Part shown: in pieces, positions 47,125 to 58,219 of the stretch
Layout: each line of letters opens with the position of its first letter
Numbering within the stretch: the stretch's first letter is position 1
Source of the DNA: Aliiroseovarius sp. PrR006
GTDB lineage: Bacteria; Pseudomonadota; Alphaproteobacteria; Rhodobacterales; Rhodobacteraceae
NCBI RefSeq assembly: GCF_010500215.1
Contig: NZ_JAAGOY010000004.1
Span: 310,001-374,000, forward strand
Length of the DNA: 64,000 bases
Direction of reading: 5' to 3'
Translations under genes and position numbers: made by a program
The notes under the pieces: generated by a model
Told to the model about the DNA's origin: nothing
The model's input: only the letters and a program-made list of their open reading frames with translations
Databases searched by the model: none

Positions 47125-48306
47125 TTATGAGGTGATGTCGTAGGCGCGTTCGCCGTGTGCCGACAGGTCTAGACCGTTGACCTCGGTTTCCAGATCAACA
47201 CGCAGGGGCGTGATGGCTGCGGTTACTTTGATCAGTACGTAGGTGACGACGAAGGTGAAAATACCGACGATGATCAGCGCGCCGAACTGGGCGACAAAAC
47301 TGCCCTGGCCAAAGACCGCGATCATGATCGTGCCAAAGATACCGCCGACGCCGTGCACTGCGAAGACGTCCAGCGTATCGTCGATCTGCAGCTTGTTGCG
47401 GATGAAGTTAACCGCTTCCTGACACAGGACACCTGCGACGGCACCAATGATCAGGGCTGCGATCGGGCCAACGAAACCAGATGCTGGTGTGATCGAGGCA
47501 AGACCCGCGATGGTACCGGTGACGATGCCCACAAGGCTGGCTTTACCGTATTTGATCTTTTCATACAGCGCCCAGCTTAGCGATGCCGTGGCGGCCGAGA
47601 TATGGGTGACGGTGATGGCCATTGCTGCGCCACCATCCGCGGCCAGTTGCGAGCCACCATTGAAGCCGAACCAACCGACCCACAGCATGGCAGCACCCAC
47701 AAAGACCATCCACGGGGCGTGGGGCGGGGTTGTGCGATGCTTGCGCGGGCCAAGGGCCACGGCAATCATCAGGGCTGCAATGCCTGCGGTTTCGTGCACC
47801 ACGATGCCGCCAGCAAAGTCGCGGGTGCCGATCTCGCCAAAGATGCCGCCATCAGCCAGAGCGCCGCCGCCCCAGATCCAGTGGACCACGGGCGCATAGC
47901 ACAGCAGCATCCACAGCGACGAAAACGTCAGAACGAAGCCAAAGCCCACACGTTCCACATAGGCGCCGACAATCAGCGCAGGTGTGATGATGGCAAAGGT
48001 CATCTGGAAGGCAAAGAAAAGAACCTCGGGCAGGGTGCCCGACAGGCTGTCAGCGGTGACGCCCGACAGGAACGCCTTGTCCAGCGACCCGAACCAGCCA
48101 TGCGAGGCGTCGCCAAACGCGATCGTATACCCAAAGGCCAACCACAGGATGCTCATCAGACAGGCGATGGCGTAAACATGCATGAAAACGCTTAGCACGT
48201 TGCGTGCCCGCACAAGGCCGCCATAGAAAAGCGCCAATCCCGGCAGTGACATGAACAGCACCAATGCTGTTGCTACGATGATCCAGGCGGTATCTGCGCC
48301 GTTCAT
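47125..48306 (-). CDS. amt: Ammonium transporter
   Basis: From ATG 48306 (AAGGAGG upstream) the 393-residue protein has eleven transmembrane helices and the Amt signature: FYGGLVRARNVLSVFMH, DFAGGIVVHETAGIAALMIA and AVHGVGGIFGTI with the twin-histidine pore residues. It moves ammonium across the inner membrane. No glnK/glnB is next to it, but the ntr cascade lies 3 kb away and may regulate it. Confidence 0.95.
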   Translation of the reverse strand: MNGADTAWIIVATALVLFMSLPGLALFYGGLVRARNVLSVFMHVYAIACLMSILWLAFGYTIAFGDASHGWFGSLDKAFLSGVTADSLSGTLPEVLFFAFQMTFAIITPALIVGAYVERVGFGFVLTFSSLWMLLCYAPVVHWIWGGGALADGGIFGEIGTRDFAGGIVVHETAGIAALMIAVALGPRKHRTTPPHAPWMVFVGAAMLWVGWFGFNGGSQLAADGGAAMAITVTHISAATASLSWALYEKIKYGKASLVGIVTGTIAGLASITPASGFVGPIAALIIGAVAGVLCQEAVNFIRNKLQIDDTLDVFAVHGVGGIFGTIMIAVFGQGSFVAQFGALIIVGIFTFVVTYVLIKVTAAITPLRVDLETEVNGLDLSAHGERAYDITS

Positions 48307-48477
48307 AATCCCCTCCTTGGGTTTGAAACCGTTAAAGTGGGGTGTGATGGAAATTCTGGCGCAAAGCACCCGGAACGCGCATTTCAAAGGTGAAGGTAGG
48401 GCGGAAAACTGAAGCTGCTTAATAAATAGGCGGGTTGCCTAGCAGGATGCACGCAGATTGCGCGCGGTGAAAACAGA

Positions 48478-48963
48478 TTAGGCTTCGGCTGATATTGCTT
48501 CTGCCCCTTGTGTAAGCAGTTCCAAAGCGCGTTTTGCAGCAGCCTCGCGTACCTTGTCGCGACCCAGCGCGCCGAAATCCTGCGTTTCGACATAGATCGT
48601 GTCGCCATAGGCCAATCCGAAACAAACGCGCCCTTCGGGCTTGTGTTCGGACCCGCCCGGACCAGCGATGCCGGTGATCGAGACCGCAATGTCAGCGCCC
48701 GACCGGGCCAGCGCGCCGGATGCCATCTCAGCCGCGACTTTCTCGGACACTGCCCCAAACGCCTCTAGACTGGCCGTCGTGACGCCCAGCATATCTTGCT
48801 TGGCGGTGTTGGAATAGGTGATGAAGCCGCGATCAAATACGTCCGAGCTGCCCGGAACCTCGGTCAGCCATGCGCCGACCATGCCGCCTGTGCAACTTTC
48901 TGCCGTTGCCAGCTTCAAGCCGTGAGCTCGGCACAGATCCAGAAGTGCGGCCGCGTTCATCAC
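48478..48963 (-). CDS. cinA: CinA-family nicotinamide-nucleotide amidohydrolase
   Basis: The 161-residue protein is the C-terminal (PncC) domain only of CinA: LKLATAESCTGGMVGAWLTEVPGSSDVFDRGFITYSN and SITGIAGPGGSEHKPEGRV. It deaminates NMN to recycle NAD. The N-terminal COG1058 domain is absent, as in many proteobacterial PncC proteins. Overlaps the pgpA stop by 4 bp, part of the ispDF-pgpA-cinA operon. Confidence 0.92.
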   Translation of the reverse strand: MMNAAALLDLCRAHGLKLATAESCTGGMVGAWLTEVPGSSDVFDRGFITYSNTAKQDMLGVTTASLEAFGAVSEKVAAEMASGALARSGADIAVSITGIAGPGGSEHKPEGRVCFGLAYGDTIYVETQDFGALGRDKVREAAAKRALELLTQGAEAISAEA

Positions 48964-49460
48964 ATCAGAAACCCATGCGCTGCATAGGCCGCAATGATGA
49001 CAACGATTGCAGCCGCGACCCCCGCCCAGACGTCATCCATCATGACACCGGTGGCGTCTCCGCGACGGTCGGCTGTCCCAATTGGGCCCCATTTGGTGAT
49101 GTCAAACAGGCGGAAGGCCAAGAAGGCGACGATCCAACCGGGATAGAGCGCCAGAATGTCCGCCCCCATCATCCGCGCGCCGAAGGACACCGGGAAGAGC
49201 GCGATCCACATGCCCACAACCTCGTCAATCACCACTTCGGATGGGTCGTGATCGGATTTTCCAGCCGTATAGGCCTCGGTCGCTTTCAAACCGATCAGGT
49301 AGGCCAGAATGGTCGCGCCGGTCAGGGCGACAGGGCCTCCGATCACATGCAGAATCCACGCAGCGGGCAGGGCGGCAAGACTGCCCCACGTGCCGGGGGC
49401 CGGACGCATCAGGCCGGAATAGAAGAATGTGGCGATCAGCTTGGCGGTCGAGGGGGTCAT
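48960..49460 (-). CDS. pgpA: Phosphatidylglycerophosphatase A
   Basis: The 166-residue membrane protein has the PgpA pattern: FYSGLMRPAPGTWGSLAALPAA, the metal-binding DPSEVVIDEVVGMWIAL (about residues 79-95) and FRLFDITKWGPI. It removes phosphate from PGP to make phosphatidylglycerol. It is 1 bp downstream of ispDF and overlaps cinA, so the three genes are one operon. Confidence 0.95.
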   Translation of the reverse strand: MTPSTAKLIATFFYSGLMRPAPGTWGSLAALPAAWILHVIGGPVALTGATILAYLIGLKATEAYTAGKSDHDPSEVVIDEVVGMWIALFPVSFGARMMGADILALYPGWIVAFLAFRLFDITKWGPIGTADRRGDATGVMMDDVWAGVAAAIVVIIAAYAAHGFLM

Positions 49461-49461
49461 A

Positions 49462-50616
49462 TTAAGCTCCGATCAGGGTTGCCGTGGCCATCGATGCGAT
49501 GCCTTCCGACCGTCCGGTAAAGCCAAGACGTTCGCTGGTGGTGGCTTTCACGCTGATCCGGTCCACGGCCAAGCCCATAATGTCAGACAGCGCCGCACGC
49601 ATCGCCTGTGCATTGGGTCCGATCTTAGGTTGCTCGCAAATCAGCGTCACATCTACGTTCGAAATCTGATAGCCACGTTCACCTGCCAGCGCGACTGCGT
49701 GGCGCAGGAAAATGTCGCTGGCAGCCCCCTTCCACTGCGGGTCCGAGGGCGGGAAATGCTGGCCGATATCGCCATCCGCCAGCGCGCCGTAAATGGCGTC
49801 GGTCAGCGCATGCATGCCCACATCGGCGTCCGAATGGCCTTTCAGCTTGCGCTCATGCGGGATTTTGACGCCGCAGAGGATCACGTGATCCCCGTCTTCG
49901 AACGCATGCACGTCGTAGCCACTGCCCACCCGAATATCCATCCGGTTCTCCTTGTTCTTGTCTTGGCGCTGCATGAGCAGACGCTCGGCCCGAGCGAAAT
50001 CGCCGGGTGTAGTGATTTTCAAGTTCTGTTCATCACCGTCAACAATGGTGACGTCCAGCCCGGCGGCGCGGGCGACCTCGACATCATCTGCAGCGCCGCC
50101 CGAATGCGTTGCGTGCGCGGCCAGAATGTCGGCGAAGCGGAAGCCCTGAGGAGTCTGCGCACGAAACAGCCCGGTACGATCCTGCGTGCCCGTCACCTTG
50201 CCATCCGTCCCGCGCCACAAGGCATCCGTGACTTGAAGGGCAGGGGCGGCGCCCGGCGCGTGGTCTAGCGCAGCAATCACGTCGTGGATGACCTGATCCG
50301 AGACCAAGGGGCGGGCGACATCGTGGATCAGAACACGTTCCGGAGCGCCGGATTGCAGCGCTTGAAGCCCGGCAAAGACGCTCGCATCCCGCGTTGCCCC
50401 TCCATGGACCAAGGTGACGCCGTCGATTGGGTCTGCAAAACCGTGATCATCCGGGTGAATCACCAGAATGATCTGCGAGACCTCGGGATGCGCCCGAAAC
50501 GCCTGCACCGTATGGGCCGCAACGCTGTTCCCGGCAAGCTGGCGCCATTGCTTTGGCACTTCGCCACCTGCACGCGTCCCGCGCCCGGCGGCCACGATGA
50601 TGGCTGCTGTCGTCAT
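49462..50616 (-). CDS. ispDF: Bifunctional IspD/IspF enzyme of the MEP isoprenoid pathway
   Basis: The 384-residue protein fuses IspD (residues about 1-220; [21 protein letters not shown] nucleotide site and [10 protein letters not shown]) to IspF (about 225-384; [49 protein letters not shown] with metal-binding Asp and His). It catalyses CTP transfer to MEP and later cyclisation in isoprenoid synthesis. This fusion is common in alphaproteobacteria. It diverges from dusB. Confidence 0.96.
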   Translation of the reverse strand: MTTAAIIVAAGRGTRAGGEVPKQWRQLAGNSVAAHTVQAFRAHPEVSQIILVIHPDDHGFADPIDGVTLVHGGATRDASVFAGLQALQSGAPERVLIHDVARPLVSDQVIHDVIAALDHAPGAAPALQVTDALWRGTDGKVTGTQDRTGLFRAQTPQGFRFADILAAHATHSGGAADDVEVARAAGLDVTIVDGDEQNLKITTPGDFARAERLLMQRQDKNKENRMDIRVGSGYDVHAFEDGDHVILCGVKIPHERKLKGHSDADVGMHALTDAIYGALADGDIGQHFPPSDPQWKGAASDIFLRHAVALAGERGYQISNVDVTLICEQPKIGPNAQAMRAALSDIMGLAVDRISVKATTSERLGFTGRSEGIASMATATLIGA

Positions 50617-50782
50617 ACAAGTTGTTTAGGCTGTGCTTAGAGGAAGAACAACTGTGCAGTCTGCGCCCCTAAAACTGCCTAAATAATGTGCAAAAAATAA
50701 ATCCGATGCTCGAATACTCCGCGAATTGTTGATATATTACGGGCGGTCAGCCCTAACTATACGCAGTGCACAAGGAATAAGC

Positions 50783-51763
50783 ATGTCTCTTTCCGTCGGA
50801 CCCCTTCAATTGGAAACGCCCGTGATTCTGGCTCCTATGGCTGGGATCACTGATTTGCCGTTTCGTAACCTCGTCGCGTCATTCGGGGCGGGGCTTGTTG
50901 TGTCTGAAATGGTGGCCAGCCAAGAGATGGTGCAGGCCAAGCCCGGTGTGCGTGAACGGGCCGAGTTGGGGTTTGGGCTTGATAAGACCTCGGTCCAGCT
51001 GGCGGCGCGAGACGTGTACTGGGCGGGCGAGGCGGCGCGTATGGTCGAACAAAACGGCGCGCGGCTGATTGATATCAATATGGGCTGCCCGGCGCGTAAA
51101 GTGGTCGGCGGAATGTCAGGATCCGCATTGATGCGCGATCTGGACCACGCGCTCCGCCTGATCGAGGCGATCGTCGGCGCAGTCAGCATTCCGGTTACGC
51201 TGAAAACCCGGCTGGGCTGGGACGACAGCAGTTTGAACGCGCCCGAGCTGGCCCGGCTGGCCGAAGGGGCGGGCATTCAGCTGATCACCATTCACGGGCG
51301 CACGCGCTGTCAGTTTTACAAGGGCACGGCCAATTGGGCCGCGATCCGCCCGGTGAAAGAAGCGGTTTCCATTCCGGTCATCGCCAATGGCGACATCGTC
51401 GACAGCACCACCGCGCGCGACGCCTTGGCGCAAAGCGGAGCAGATGGGGTGATGATCGGCCGTGGCTCTGGTGGGCGGCCTTGGCTGTTGGCACAGGTGG
51501 CGCATGACCTTTATGGCGCGCCGGCGCCTGACATTCCGAATGGAGAGGTGCTGGCAAATCTTGTCGCAGACCACTACCGCGCCAGTCTGGACTTCTATGG
51601 CCCCGATCTGGGCGCGCGTGTCATTCGCAAGCATCTGGGCTGGTATATGGATGACGCAGGCACCAATCCCGATCTGCGGCGACAGATCCTGTCGTCGCGC
51701 GAGCCAAAGCAGGTGATTGACCTGATCCCCCAAGCCCTAAGCCCTGAAAGGAAGGCCGCATGA
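50783..51763 (+). CDS. dusB: tRNA-dihydrouridine synthase B
   Basis: From ATG 50783 (AAGGA upstream) the 326-residue flavoprotein has the Dus TIM-barrel motifs: [38 protein letters not shown] with the active-site cysteine near residue 100, and [17 protein letters not shown]. It reduces uridines in the tRNA D loop. It overlaps ntrB by 4 bp, the conserved nifR3-ntrBC arrangement. Confidence 0.95.
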   Translation: MSLSVGPLQLETPVILAPMAGITDLPFRNLVASFGAGLVVSEMVASQEMVQAKPGVRERAELGFGLDKTSVQLAARDVYWAGEAARMVEQNGARLIDINMGCPARKVVGGMSGSALMRDLDHALRLIEAIVGAVSIPVTLKTRLGWDDSSLNAPELARLAEGAGIQLITIHGRTRCQFYKGTANWAAIRPVKEAVSIPVIANGDIVDSTTARDALAQSGADGVMIGRGSGGRPWLLAQVAHDLYGAPAPDIPNGEVLANLVADHYRASLDFYGPDLGARVIRKHLGWYMDDAGTNPDLRRQILSSREPKQVIDLIPQALSPERKAA

Positions 51764-52848
51764 GCCGGGATGATCGCATCTGGTCTGTCTTGCCCGTGCC
51801 GGGGCTGGAACTAGACAGGCAGGGTCTCGTGTTGCGCGTCAACGGCGCGGCTGAGAGCTTTCTGAACCTGTCCGAGCGGCGGTTGGTCGGCAGGCATCCC
51901 AATGTGACGCTTGGGTTCTCGCTGGATTTTGACGAGCTACTGAACCGCGTTCGTGAGAGCAGCAACGCGCTTTATGTGGACGGTGTAGACATGCGTTTGG
52001 CGGACGGGTCGTCGCGGGACGTTAATCTTCGCATCGCCCCTCTGCCCGAGGAGGCAGGAAGCAGCGCGGGCTATATCGTGATCCTTCAGCCGCGCGGCGG
52101 CTCGGACACGCTGGGGCAGGTCCAAGACACGAAATCCGCCGCACGTCAGGCCATCGGCATGGCCGAGATGCTGGCGCATGAGATCAAGAACCCGCTGGCG
52201 GGGATCTCGGGGGCGGCGCAGCTCTTGTCGATGTCTCTGCCGCCCGAAGATCAGGAAATGACCGATCTGATCGTGGCCGAAACTCGCCGCGTTGTCGCGT
52301 TGTTGGATCAGGTCGAACGGTTCGGAGACCTGCGCCCGCCCGAGCGGCAGCCGACGAATATCCACGATCTTCTTGATCGTGCGTGGGCAACGGCTCAGTT
52401 GGGTTATGCCTCTGGAATCGAAGTTTCAAAGCTGTATGACCCCTCGTTGCCGGACGTCTATGTGGACGCGGATCAGATCCAACAGGTGTTTCTGAATTTG
52501 ATCAAGAATGCCTCGGAAGCTACTGGTAACATGGGGAATATCATCCTCAAGACATTCTATGATAGCGGATTGCGGGTGCCAATGCCCAACGGGGATCAAG
52601 CGCATTTGCCCATTCAGGTCGAGGTCATTGACGACGGCCCCGGCCTTCCGCCGGATATCGCCGACAGCGTGTTCGATCCCTTCGTCTCGGGCCGTGAAAA
52701 CGGCACCGGGCTGGGGCTCGCCTTGGTCTCGAAAATCATCACCGATCACGGGGCGCTGATTTCCGTAAACTCGGTGCCGGGGCGTACAGCCTTTCGGATC
52801 AGCCTTCCCGTCGCGAAATCCCCTCGAAACGCAAGCAGTAAACCGTAA
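51760..52848 (+). CDS. ntrB: Nitrogen regulation sensor kinase NtrB
   Basis: The 362-residue soluble kinase has an N-terminal PAS domain (about residues 10-120), a dimerisation/phospho-acceptor region with His in [21 protein letters not shown] (near residue 142) and an ATP-binding domain ([34 protein letters not shown]). NtrB phosphorylates NtrC when nitrogen is low under control of PII. It is translated with dusB and 11 bp before ntrC. Confidence 0.95.
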   Translation: MSRDDRIWSVLPVPGLELDRQGLVLRVNGAAESFLNLSERRLVGRHPNVTLGFSLDFDELLNRVRESSNALYVDGVDMRLADGSSRDVNLRIAPLPEEAGSSAGYIVILQPRGGSDTLGQVQDTKSAARQAIGMAEMLAHEIKNPLAGISGAAQLLSMSLPPEDQEMTDLIVAETRRVVALLDQVERFGDLRPPERQPTNIHDLLDRAWATAQLGYASGIEVSKLYDPSLPDVYVDADQIQQVFLNLIKNASEATGNMGNIILKTFYDSGLRVPMPNGDQAHLPIQVEVIDDGPGLPPDIADSVFDPFVSGRENGTGLGLALVSKIITDHGALISVNSVPGRTAFRISLPVAKSPRNASSKP

Positions 52849-52859
52849 GGAGCCCACAG

Positions 52860-54260
52860 ATGGATGGAACAGTTCTGGTGGCCGATGATGATCGAACGAT
52901 CCGCACGGTTCTAACGCAGGCACTGACCCGCGCGGGGTGCCGTGTACATGCAACGGGGTCGATCCAGACTCTGATGAAATGGGTCGAAGAGGGACGTGGC
53001 GACGTTGTAATTTCTGATGTGGTGATGCCGGATGGCAATGGGCTTGAGGCGTTGCCACGGATCCTGAAACTGCGCCCGGACCTGCCGGTGATCGTGATTT
53101 CGGCGCAAAATACCATCATGACCGCCATTCAAGCGGCCGAAGCCGATGCGTTTGACTATCTACCCAAGCCGTTTGACCTGCCAGAACTGATGAAGCGCAC
53201 CGCGCGGGCGTTGGAACGCAAACGAGTACGCCCCGCAGAGCTTACAAGCCCTCAACCACAAGTGTCGCGCGATGTGGATGACCTGCCCTTGGTGGGACAC
53301 AGCCCGGCCATGCAAGAGCTCTATCGTCTTGTTGCGCGGGTTTTAAATGTGGATCTGCCGGTGTTGATCACTGGCGAAAGCGGGGTCGGGAAGTCGCTGA
53401 TCGCACGTGCGTTGCATGACTTCTCGGATCGCGGCAATGCGCCGTTCATCATTGCTTCACCTGATGACCTCAGCCACTCGGACGCTGTGAACACGCTGCT
53501 GGCGCGGGCGCGTGATGGGGTTATCCTGTTTGACGGCATTCAGGATCTGGACGATGTGGCGCAAGGGCGTCTGGCCCGTGTTCTGGACGCAGTGACCGAC
53601 AACAACACCCGCGTTTTGTCGATCTCGCAGGGGGATCTGGGGCGGGCTGCCGCGGATGGGCGGTTCCGGTCGGACTTGTATTACCGGTTGGCGGGGATCG
53701 TGATCCCAGTGCCGCCGTTGCGCGACCGGATTGAAGACATCGTTGGGTTGGCAGAGCATTTCTTGGGCCGCGCGGCGCAGGATGGGCTTCCAAAGCGGAA
53801 CCTGCCGGAAGAGGCTGCATCCGTCCTGCGGGCCTATCCGTGGCCCGGCAACGTGCGCGAGCTTGAGAACCTGATCAGCCGTCTCGCCGTGACCGGTGTC
53901 GACGACAATATTTCTGCGACCGAGGTCGAAGCGGCCCTGGGCGCGACGGGCGCGCAACCCGTCAGCACGCCCAACGGATCAGGTGTCGTTCGGCAGGAAA
54001 TGGCCGATGCGCGACTGGCCGACACGATTGCGCAGCATTTGCAGCGCTATTTCGATCTGCATGGCGGTGCGCTGCCGCCAACTGGCCTGTATCATCGCAT
54101 TTTACGGGAAATGGAGCTTCCGCTGATCGAAATCGCCTTGGATGCCACAGGTGGAAATCAGGCCAGATGTGCTGATTTGCTGGGCATCAACCGCAATACC
54201 TTGCGCAAAAAGATCACCGAGCTTGGAATCGAGGTGACACGCCGTCGCAAGTTGATGTAA
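52860..54260 (+). CDS. ntrC: Nitrogen regulator NtrC (GAFTGA loop missing)
   Basis: The 466-residue response regulator has a receiver domain with phospho-acceptor Asp53 ([17 protein letters not shown]), an AAA+ domain with Walker [14 protein letters not shown] (about residues 170-182), and a Fis-type helix-turn-helix at the C-terminus ([20 protein letters not shown]). The segment between Walker A and Walker B is shortened and the GAFTGA motif that contacts sigma-54 is absent. The Rhodobacter capsulatus NtrC has the same loss and works with sigma-70 polymerase, so the same is likely here. Confidence 0.95.
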   Translation: MDGTVLVADDDRTIRTVLTQALTRAGCRVHATGSIQTLMKWVEEGRGDVVISDVVMPDGNGLEALPRILKLRPDLPVIVISAQNTIMTAIQAAEADAFDYLPKPFDLPELMKRTARALERKRVRPAELTSPQPQVSRDVDDLPLVGHSPAMQELYRLVARVLNVDLPVLITGESGVGKSLIARALHDFSDRGNAPFIIASPDDLSHSDAVNTLLARARDGVILFDGIQDLDDVAQGRLARVLDAVTDNNTRVLSISQGDLGRAAADGRFRSDLYYRLAGIVIPVPPLRDRIEDIVGLAEHFLGRAAQDGLPKRNLPEEAASVLRAYPWPGNVRELENLISRLAVTGVDDNISATEVEAALGATGAQPVSTPNGSGVVRQEMADARLADTIAQHLQRYFDLHGGALPPTGLYHRILREMELPLIEIALDATGGNQARCADLLGINRNTLRKKITELGIEVTRRRKLM

Positions 54261-54345
54261 AAGGGCAACATAGCGTGACATTCGGGCACAAGATCCGAGT
54301 CATATTGGCGGCAACTGTCTGCAAGAGGCTGCGGACAGAGATTTT

Positions 54346-56640
54346 ATGAGGGCGAGCACAGTGGCGCAGCGCGCGGTGCGGAAGTCGAATTACGAGCGTT
54401 ACCTGTCGATGCGCCGTTGGCGCAAGTACAGTTCTTACGGCGCATTTGGAATGATCGTGTTCGGGCCGATTTTGGCCGTGACCACGTTCTTGGCGCTTGG
54501 CCCCTTTGCACAGGGCGCGGACAGCAATGCACTCCGCCTGATCATCCTTGCAGACATCATCTATGTGATACTGGTCGCTGGACTCGTGTTGGCCGGTGTA
54601 AGTCGCATGATTGTCGCGCGGCGCAAGGAAAGTGCGGGATCGCGTTTGCACTTGCGTCTGACCGGCGTGTTTGCCGTCATTGCGCTCAGCCCGACCATTT
54701 TGGTGGCGATCTTTGCCATGCTCACTTTGAATATGGGGCTCGAGGGCTGGTTCTCGGATCGTGTGCGCACGGTGGTGGGCAATTCGCGCGCCGCCGCTGA
54801 GGCCTATAAAGAAGAAAGCCGGGATGGACTGGTACAGGACGCCCGCGCCATCGCTGCATTTCTTGAAGGCCAGCGCCAATCCCAGCTTTTGTTAACCGAC
54901 GCTGAGGTCGGCAATCTCCTGAAACAAGCTCAGGAACGCATTCAGCGCGGGTTGCGCGAGGCTTATGTGGTATCTGGCGACGGCTCGATCCGGGTGCGTG
55001 GCACGCGGTCGTATCTGTTTGATTATGAACAGCCCACGACCGATGAGTTCGCCCAAGCCGAGGCCGGCGAGGCCGTGGTGATCGAAGATTGGGACATCAA
55101 CGAGTTTCGCGTTTTGATCCGGCTGAAAGACTTCACGGATCACTATATTCTTCTGACCCGTGACGTGAATGGCGACATTCTGGATCTTGTGGACGAAACG
55201 CAAGAGGCCGCACGGGTCTACACTCAACTTGAATCGCAACGCGGGCAACGCCTGTTCCAGTTTGGCCTGATATATCTGGGGTTTGCCGCCATCCTGATAT
55301 TGGCCGCGATCTGGATGGGGATGTGGTTTGCCGAACGTCTGTCGCGTCCTGTAGGGCGTCTGGCCAGTGCAGCACAACGCGTTGGGGCAGGGGATTTGGA
55401 TGTACGCGTCATCGAGGAAGAGGGTGATGACGAGATCTCGATGCTGGGCCGCTACTTCAACCAGATGACCAGCCGCTTGAAGGGGCAGCGTGATCGACTG
55501 CTTGAAAACACCGATCAGATTGAGCGCCGTCGACGTTTGTTCGACAGCGTGCTCGGGTCGGTCACAGGTGGTGTGATTGGCCTGAACGCTGACGGGCAGG
55601 TGACCTTCCTGAACCGCGCTGCCGAGCTTTTGCTGGATGTGCAGGATGAAAACGATCAAGAACATGAGCTGTCGTTGGTTGTGCCGGAATTCCAGCCGCT
55701 TCTGGATGCCGTCGCGCAGGGCCAACCCAGCGCCCAGCAAGAGATGCGCTTGACCCGCAATGGTAAGCAGGAAAACCTGCTGGTCCGCATTGCCACACGT
55801 TGGAATGACGACGGCGGGATTGAGGGCTACGTGATTGCCTTTGACGATGTCACCGATCTGGTTTCAGCGCAGCGGATGGCGGCGTGGGGCGATGTGGCCC
55901 GACGGATCGCGCATGAGATCAAGAACCCTCTCACCCCGATCCAGCTGTCGGCGGAACGGATCAAGCGGAAGTTCTCGAAGGTCGATGGCGTGGATGTGGA
56001 TGCGTTGGAGCAATACACGGACGTGATCGTGCGCCAGACCAATGACCTGCGCCGGATTGTGGACGAATTCTCGAAATTCGCGCGGATGCCCGAGCCAGAG
56101 CGTCGTGAAACAGATCTGACCAAGCTGTTGCGCGACATCCTGTTGTTGCAGGAAACCGGGCAGGAAGGCGTACGGTTTACATCGCAGATCGTGGATTACC
56201 CTGTCTTGATTGAAATCGACCAGACCATGATTGGTCAGGCGTTGACTAATTTGATTAAGAATGCCGGGGAAGCTATTGAAAGTCTATATGAAAATGGTCG
56301 ACCAGATGGGCACATATCTGAAGTGCAGGTGACCATGGAAGACGTAGATGGCGGTGTGTGTATCACCGTGGCCGACAATGGAATCGGGCTTCCCGAAGAC
56401 CGTGCACGCCTGTTTGAACCCTATGTGACGACGCGCGAGAAAGGCACCGGATTGGGCCTGCCCATCGTCAAGAAGATCATCGAAGAACATGGCGGGCGTC
56501 TGACGCTTGAAGATGCGCCCGTTTTTCAGAGTGAACAAGAAAAAGGCGGCGCCCATTTTGGCGCTATGGCCCGCATCTTTCTGCCGCTTGGCAGTACGGA
56601 TCGCGGTGCGAAAGCCACAAGTAAAGGAGAACCGACATGA
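54346..56640 (+). CDS. ntrY: Sensor kinase NtrY
   Basis: The 764-residue membrane kinase has several N-terminal transmembrane helices (about residues 30-55, 65-90, 105-130 and 300-322), an extracytoplasmic region between them, a HAMP domain (about 325-380), a PAS domain and a kinase core with His in [25 protein letters not shown] (near residue 523). It pairs with NtrX, whose gene overlaps by 4 bp, and controls nitrogen and redox/envelope responses. Confidence 0.95.
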   Translation: MRASTVAQRAVRKSNYERYLSMRRWRKYSSYGAFGMIVFGPILAVTTFLALGPFAQGADSNALRLIILADIIYVILVAGLVLAGVSRMIVARRKESAGSRLHLRLTGVFAVIALSPTILVAIFAMLTLNMGLEGWFSDRVRTVVGNSRAAAEAYKEESRDGLVQDARAIAAFLEGQRQSQLLLTDAEVGNLLKQAQERIQRGLREAYVVSGDGSIRVRGTRSYLFDYEQPTTDEFAQAEAGEAVVIEDWDINEFRVLIRLKDFTDHYILLTRDVNGDILDLVDETQEAARVYTQLESQRGQRLFQFGLIYLGFAAILILAAIWMGMWFAERLSRPVGRLASAAQRVGAGDLDVRVIEEEGDDEISMLGRYFNQMTSRLKGQRDRLLENTDQIERRRRLFDSVLGSVTGGVIGLNADGQVTFLNRAAELLLDVQDENDQEHELSLVVPEFQPLLDAVAQGQPSAQQEMRLTRNGKQENLLVRIATRWNDDGGIEGYVIAFDDVTDLVSAQRMAAWGDVARRIAHEIKNPLTPIQLSAERIKRKFSKVDGVDVDALEQYTDVIVRQTNDLRRIVDEFSKFARMPEPERRETDLTKLLRDILLLQETGQEGVRFTSQIVDYPVLIEIDQTMIGQALTNLIKNAGEAIESLYENGRPDGHISEVQVTMEDVDGGVCITVADNGIGLPEDRARLFEPYVTTREKGTGLGLPIVKKIIEEHGGRLTLEDAPVFQSEQEKGGAHFGAMARIFLPLGSTDRGAKATSKGEPT

Positions 56641-58061
56641 GCGATATTCTGATTGTTGATGACGAACGGGACATCCGCGAACTGATTTCAGATATTCTTG
56701 AAGATGAGGGCTTTACGACCCGCTTGGCGGGCACCTCGGACGAGGCCGTCGCAAAGGTTAAGGCCGAACTTCCCGCCCTGATGATCCTGGATATCTGGTT
56801 GAAAGACAGCGCGATGGACGGGATCGACATCCTGAAAATGGTCAAGCGCGAACATCCCGAGGTGCCGGTGGTGATTATCTCGGGACACGGGAACATCGAA
56901 ATCGCGGTCGCAGCGATCAAGCAGGGCGCCTATGACTTCATCGAGAAGCCGTTCAACATCGACCAGTTGATGGTTGTGATCACACGGGCGATGGAGACCA
57001 GCCGTCTGCGACGTGAGAACACAGAACTTAAGCGGCGCGATAGCTTGCCAACTGAAATGGTTGGGCAAAGTTCGGCCTTCAAGGCATTGAAATCAAACCT
57101 TGAAAAGGTCACGAAGTCCAATGGTCGCGTGATGTTGACGGGCCCGGCAGGGGTTGGCAAGGAACTGGCCGCACGCTTTATTCATGCGAATTCCGATCGT
57201 GCGTCCTCGCCCTTGGTCGTCGTCAACTCGGCCTCGATCGAAGCGGATCGTATGGAAGAGGTTCTGTTTGGTCGCGAAAGCGACGAACGCGGGATCGAAC
57301 CGGGATTGCTGGAAGAGGCCAATGGCGGTGTGATCTATTTCGATGAGGTCGCCGATATGCCCATTGGCACCCAGTCCAAGATCCTGCGTGTTTTGGTGGA
57401 CCAGCGCTTTCAGCGTGTCGGTGGGGCTGACAAGGTCTCGGTCGATTTGCGGGTGGTGTCGTCGACCAGCCGTGACCTTCAGGCCGAAATCGTCGCCGGG
57501 ACCTTCCGGGAAGAGCTGTATCATCGCCTGAACGTGGTTCCGATTGCCGTGCCGCCACTGGACGAGCGGCGTGAGGACATTCCAGAGCTGGCCGAGTATT
57601 TCATCTCGATGTTCAACGCCGAGCAAGGCTTGCCGCTGCGCGAGCTGGCCGAAGATGCACAGGCTATGCTGCAGACGATGCAGTGGCCGGGCAACGTGCG
57701 GCAGCTGAAAAATGTCGTCGAGCGGGCGTTGATCTTGGGCGATGGCACGGATCCCATCGCTGCGTCCGAGCTTCCGGGGCAGGAAGCGGCTGCCGAAGAG
57801 ACGACGGATCAGGCGGTTGTGGTATCTGGTGCGCTGGCCATGATGCCACTGCGCGAGGCGCGCGAAGCGTTTGAACGCGAATACCTTCTGACGCAAATCA
57901 ATCGTTTTGGGGGCAATATTTCGCGTACCGCGAATTTCGTTGGCATGGAGCGTTCGGCGCTGCACCGTAAGCTAAAGTCTCTGGGTGTTGTAACGGGCTC
58001 GAAAGCGGGTGCGCGCATGGCCTATGTCGCTGGCGAAGAGGAGGAAGCTGCAGACGCCTGA
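56637..58061 (+). CDS. ntrX: Response regulator NtrX (no GAFTGA)
   Basis: The 474-residue regulator has a receiver domain (phospho-acceptor Asp52 in LMILDIWLKDSAMDG), an AAA+ domain with Walker A LTGPAGVGKELAA (about residues 164-176) and a Fis-type C-terminal HTH (NISRTANFVGMERSALHRKLKSLGV). Where sigma-54 activators have GAFTGA it has FGRESDERGIEPG, so a direct sigma-54 contact is unlikely. It lies directly after ntrY and is co-translated. Confidence 0.94.
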   Translation: MSDILIVDDERDIRELISDILEDEGFTTRLAGTSDEAVAKVKAELPALMILDIWLKDSAMDGIDILKMVKREHPEVPVVIISGHGNIEIAVAAIKQGAYDFIEKPFNIDQLMVVITRAMETSRLRRENTELKRRDSLPTEMVGQSSAFKALKSNLEKVTKSNGRVMLTGPAGVGKELAARFIHANSDRASSPLVVVNSASIEADRMEEVLFGRESDERGIEPGLLEEANGGVIYFDEVADMPIGTQSKILRVLVDQRFQRVGGADKVSVDLRVVSSTSRDLQAEIVAGTFREELYHRLNVVPIAVPPLDERREDIPELAEYFISMFNAEQGLPLRELAEDAQAMLQTMQWPGNVRQLKNVVERALILGDGTDPIAASELPGQEAAAEETTDQAVVVSGALAMMPLREAREAFEREYLLTQINRFGGNISRTANFVGMERSALHRKLKSLGVVTGSKAGARMAYVAGEEEEAADA

Positions 58062-58219
58062 TCAGGCTGTAACCGCTTGGACGCACGCACATTCCCTCGG
58101 GGCCGGGACCATTGACCCTGCCGCGCCCTTCTGCCATCCCTTCATGCAGGATTGCGCATGTCACATGCGGTCGAAGCGGTGCCTGACCAGTTGCAGGCCT
58201 GCGGTCTAAGGAGAGCCGG

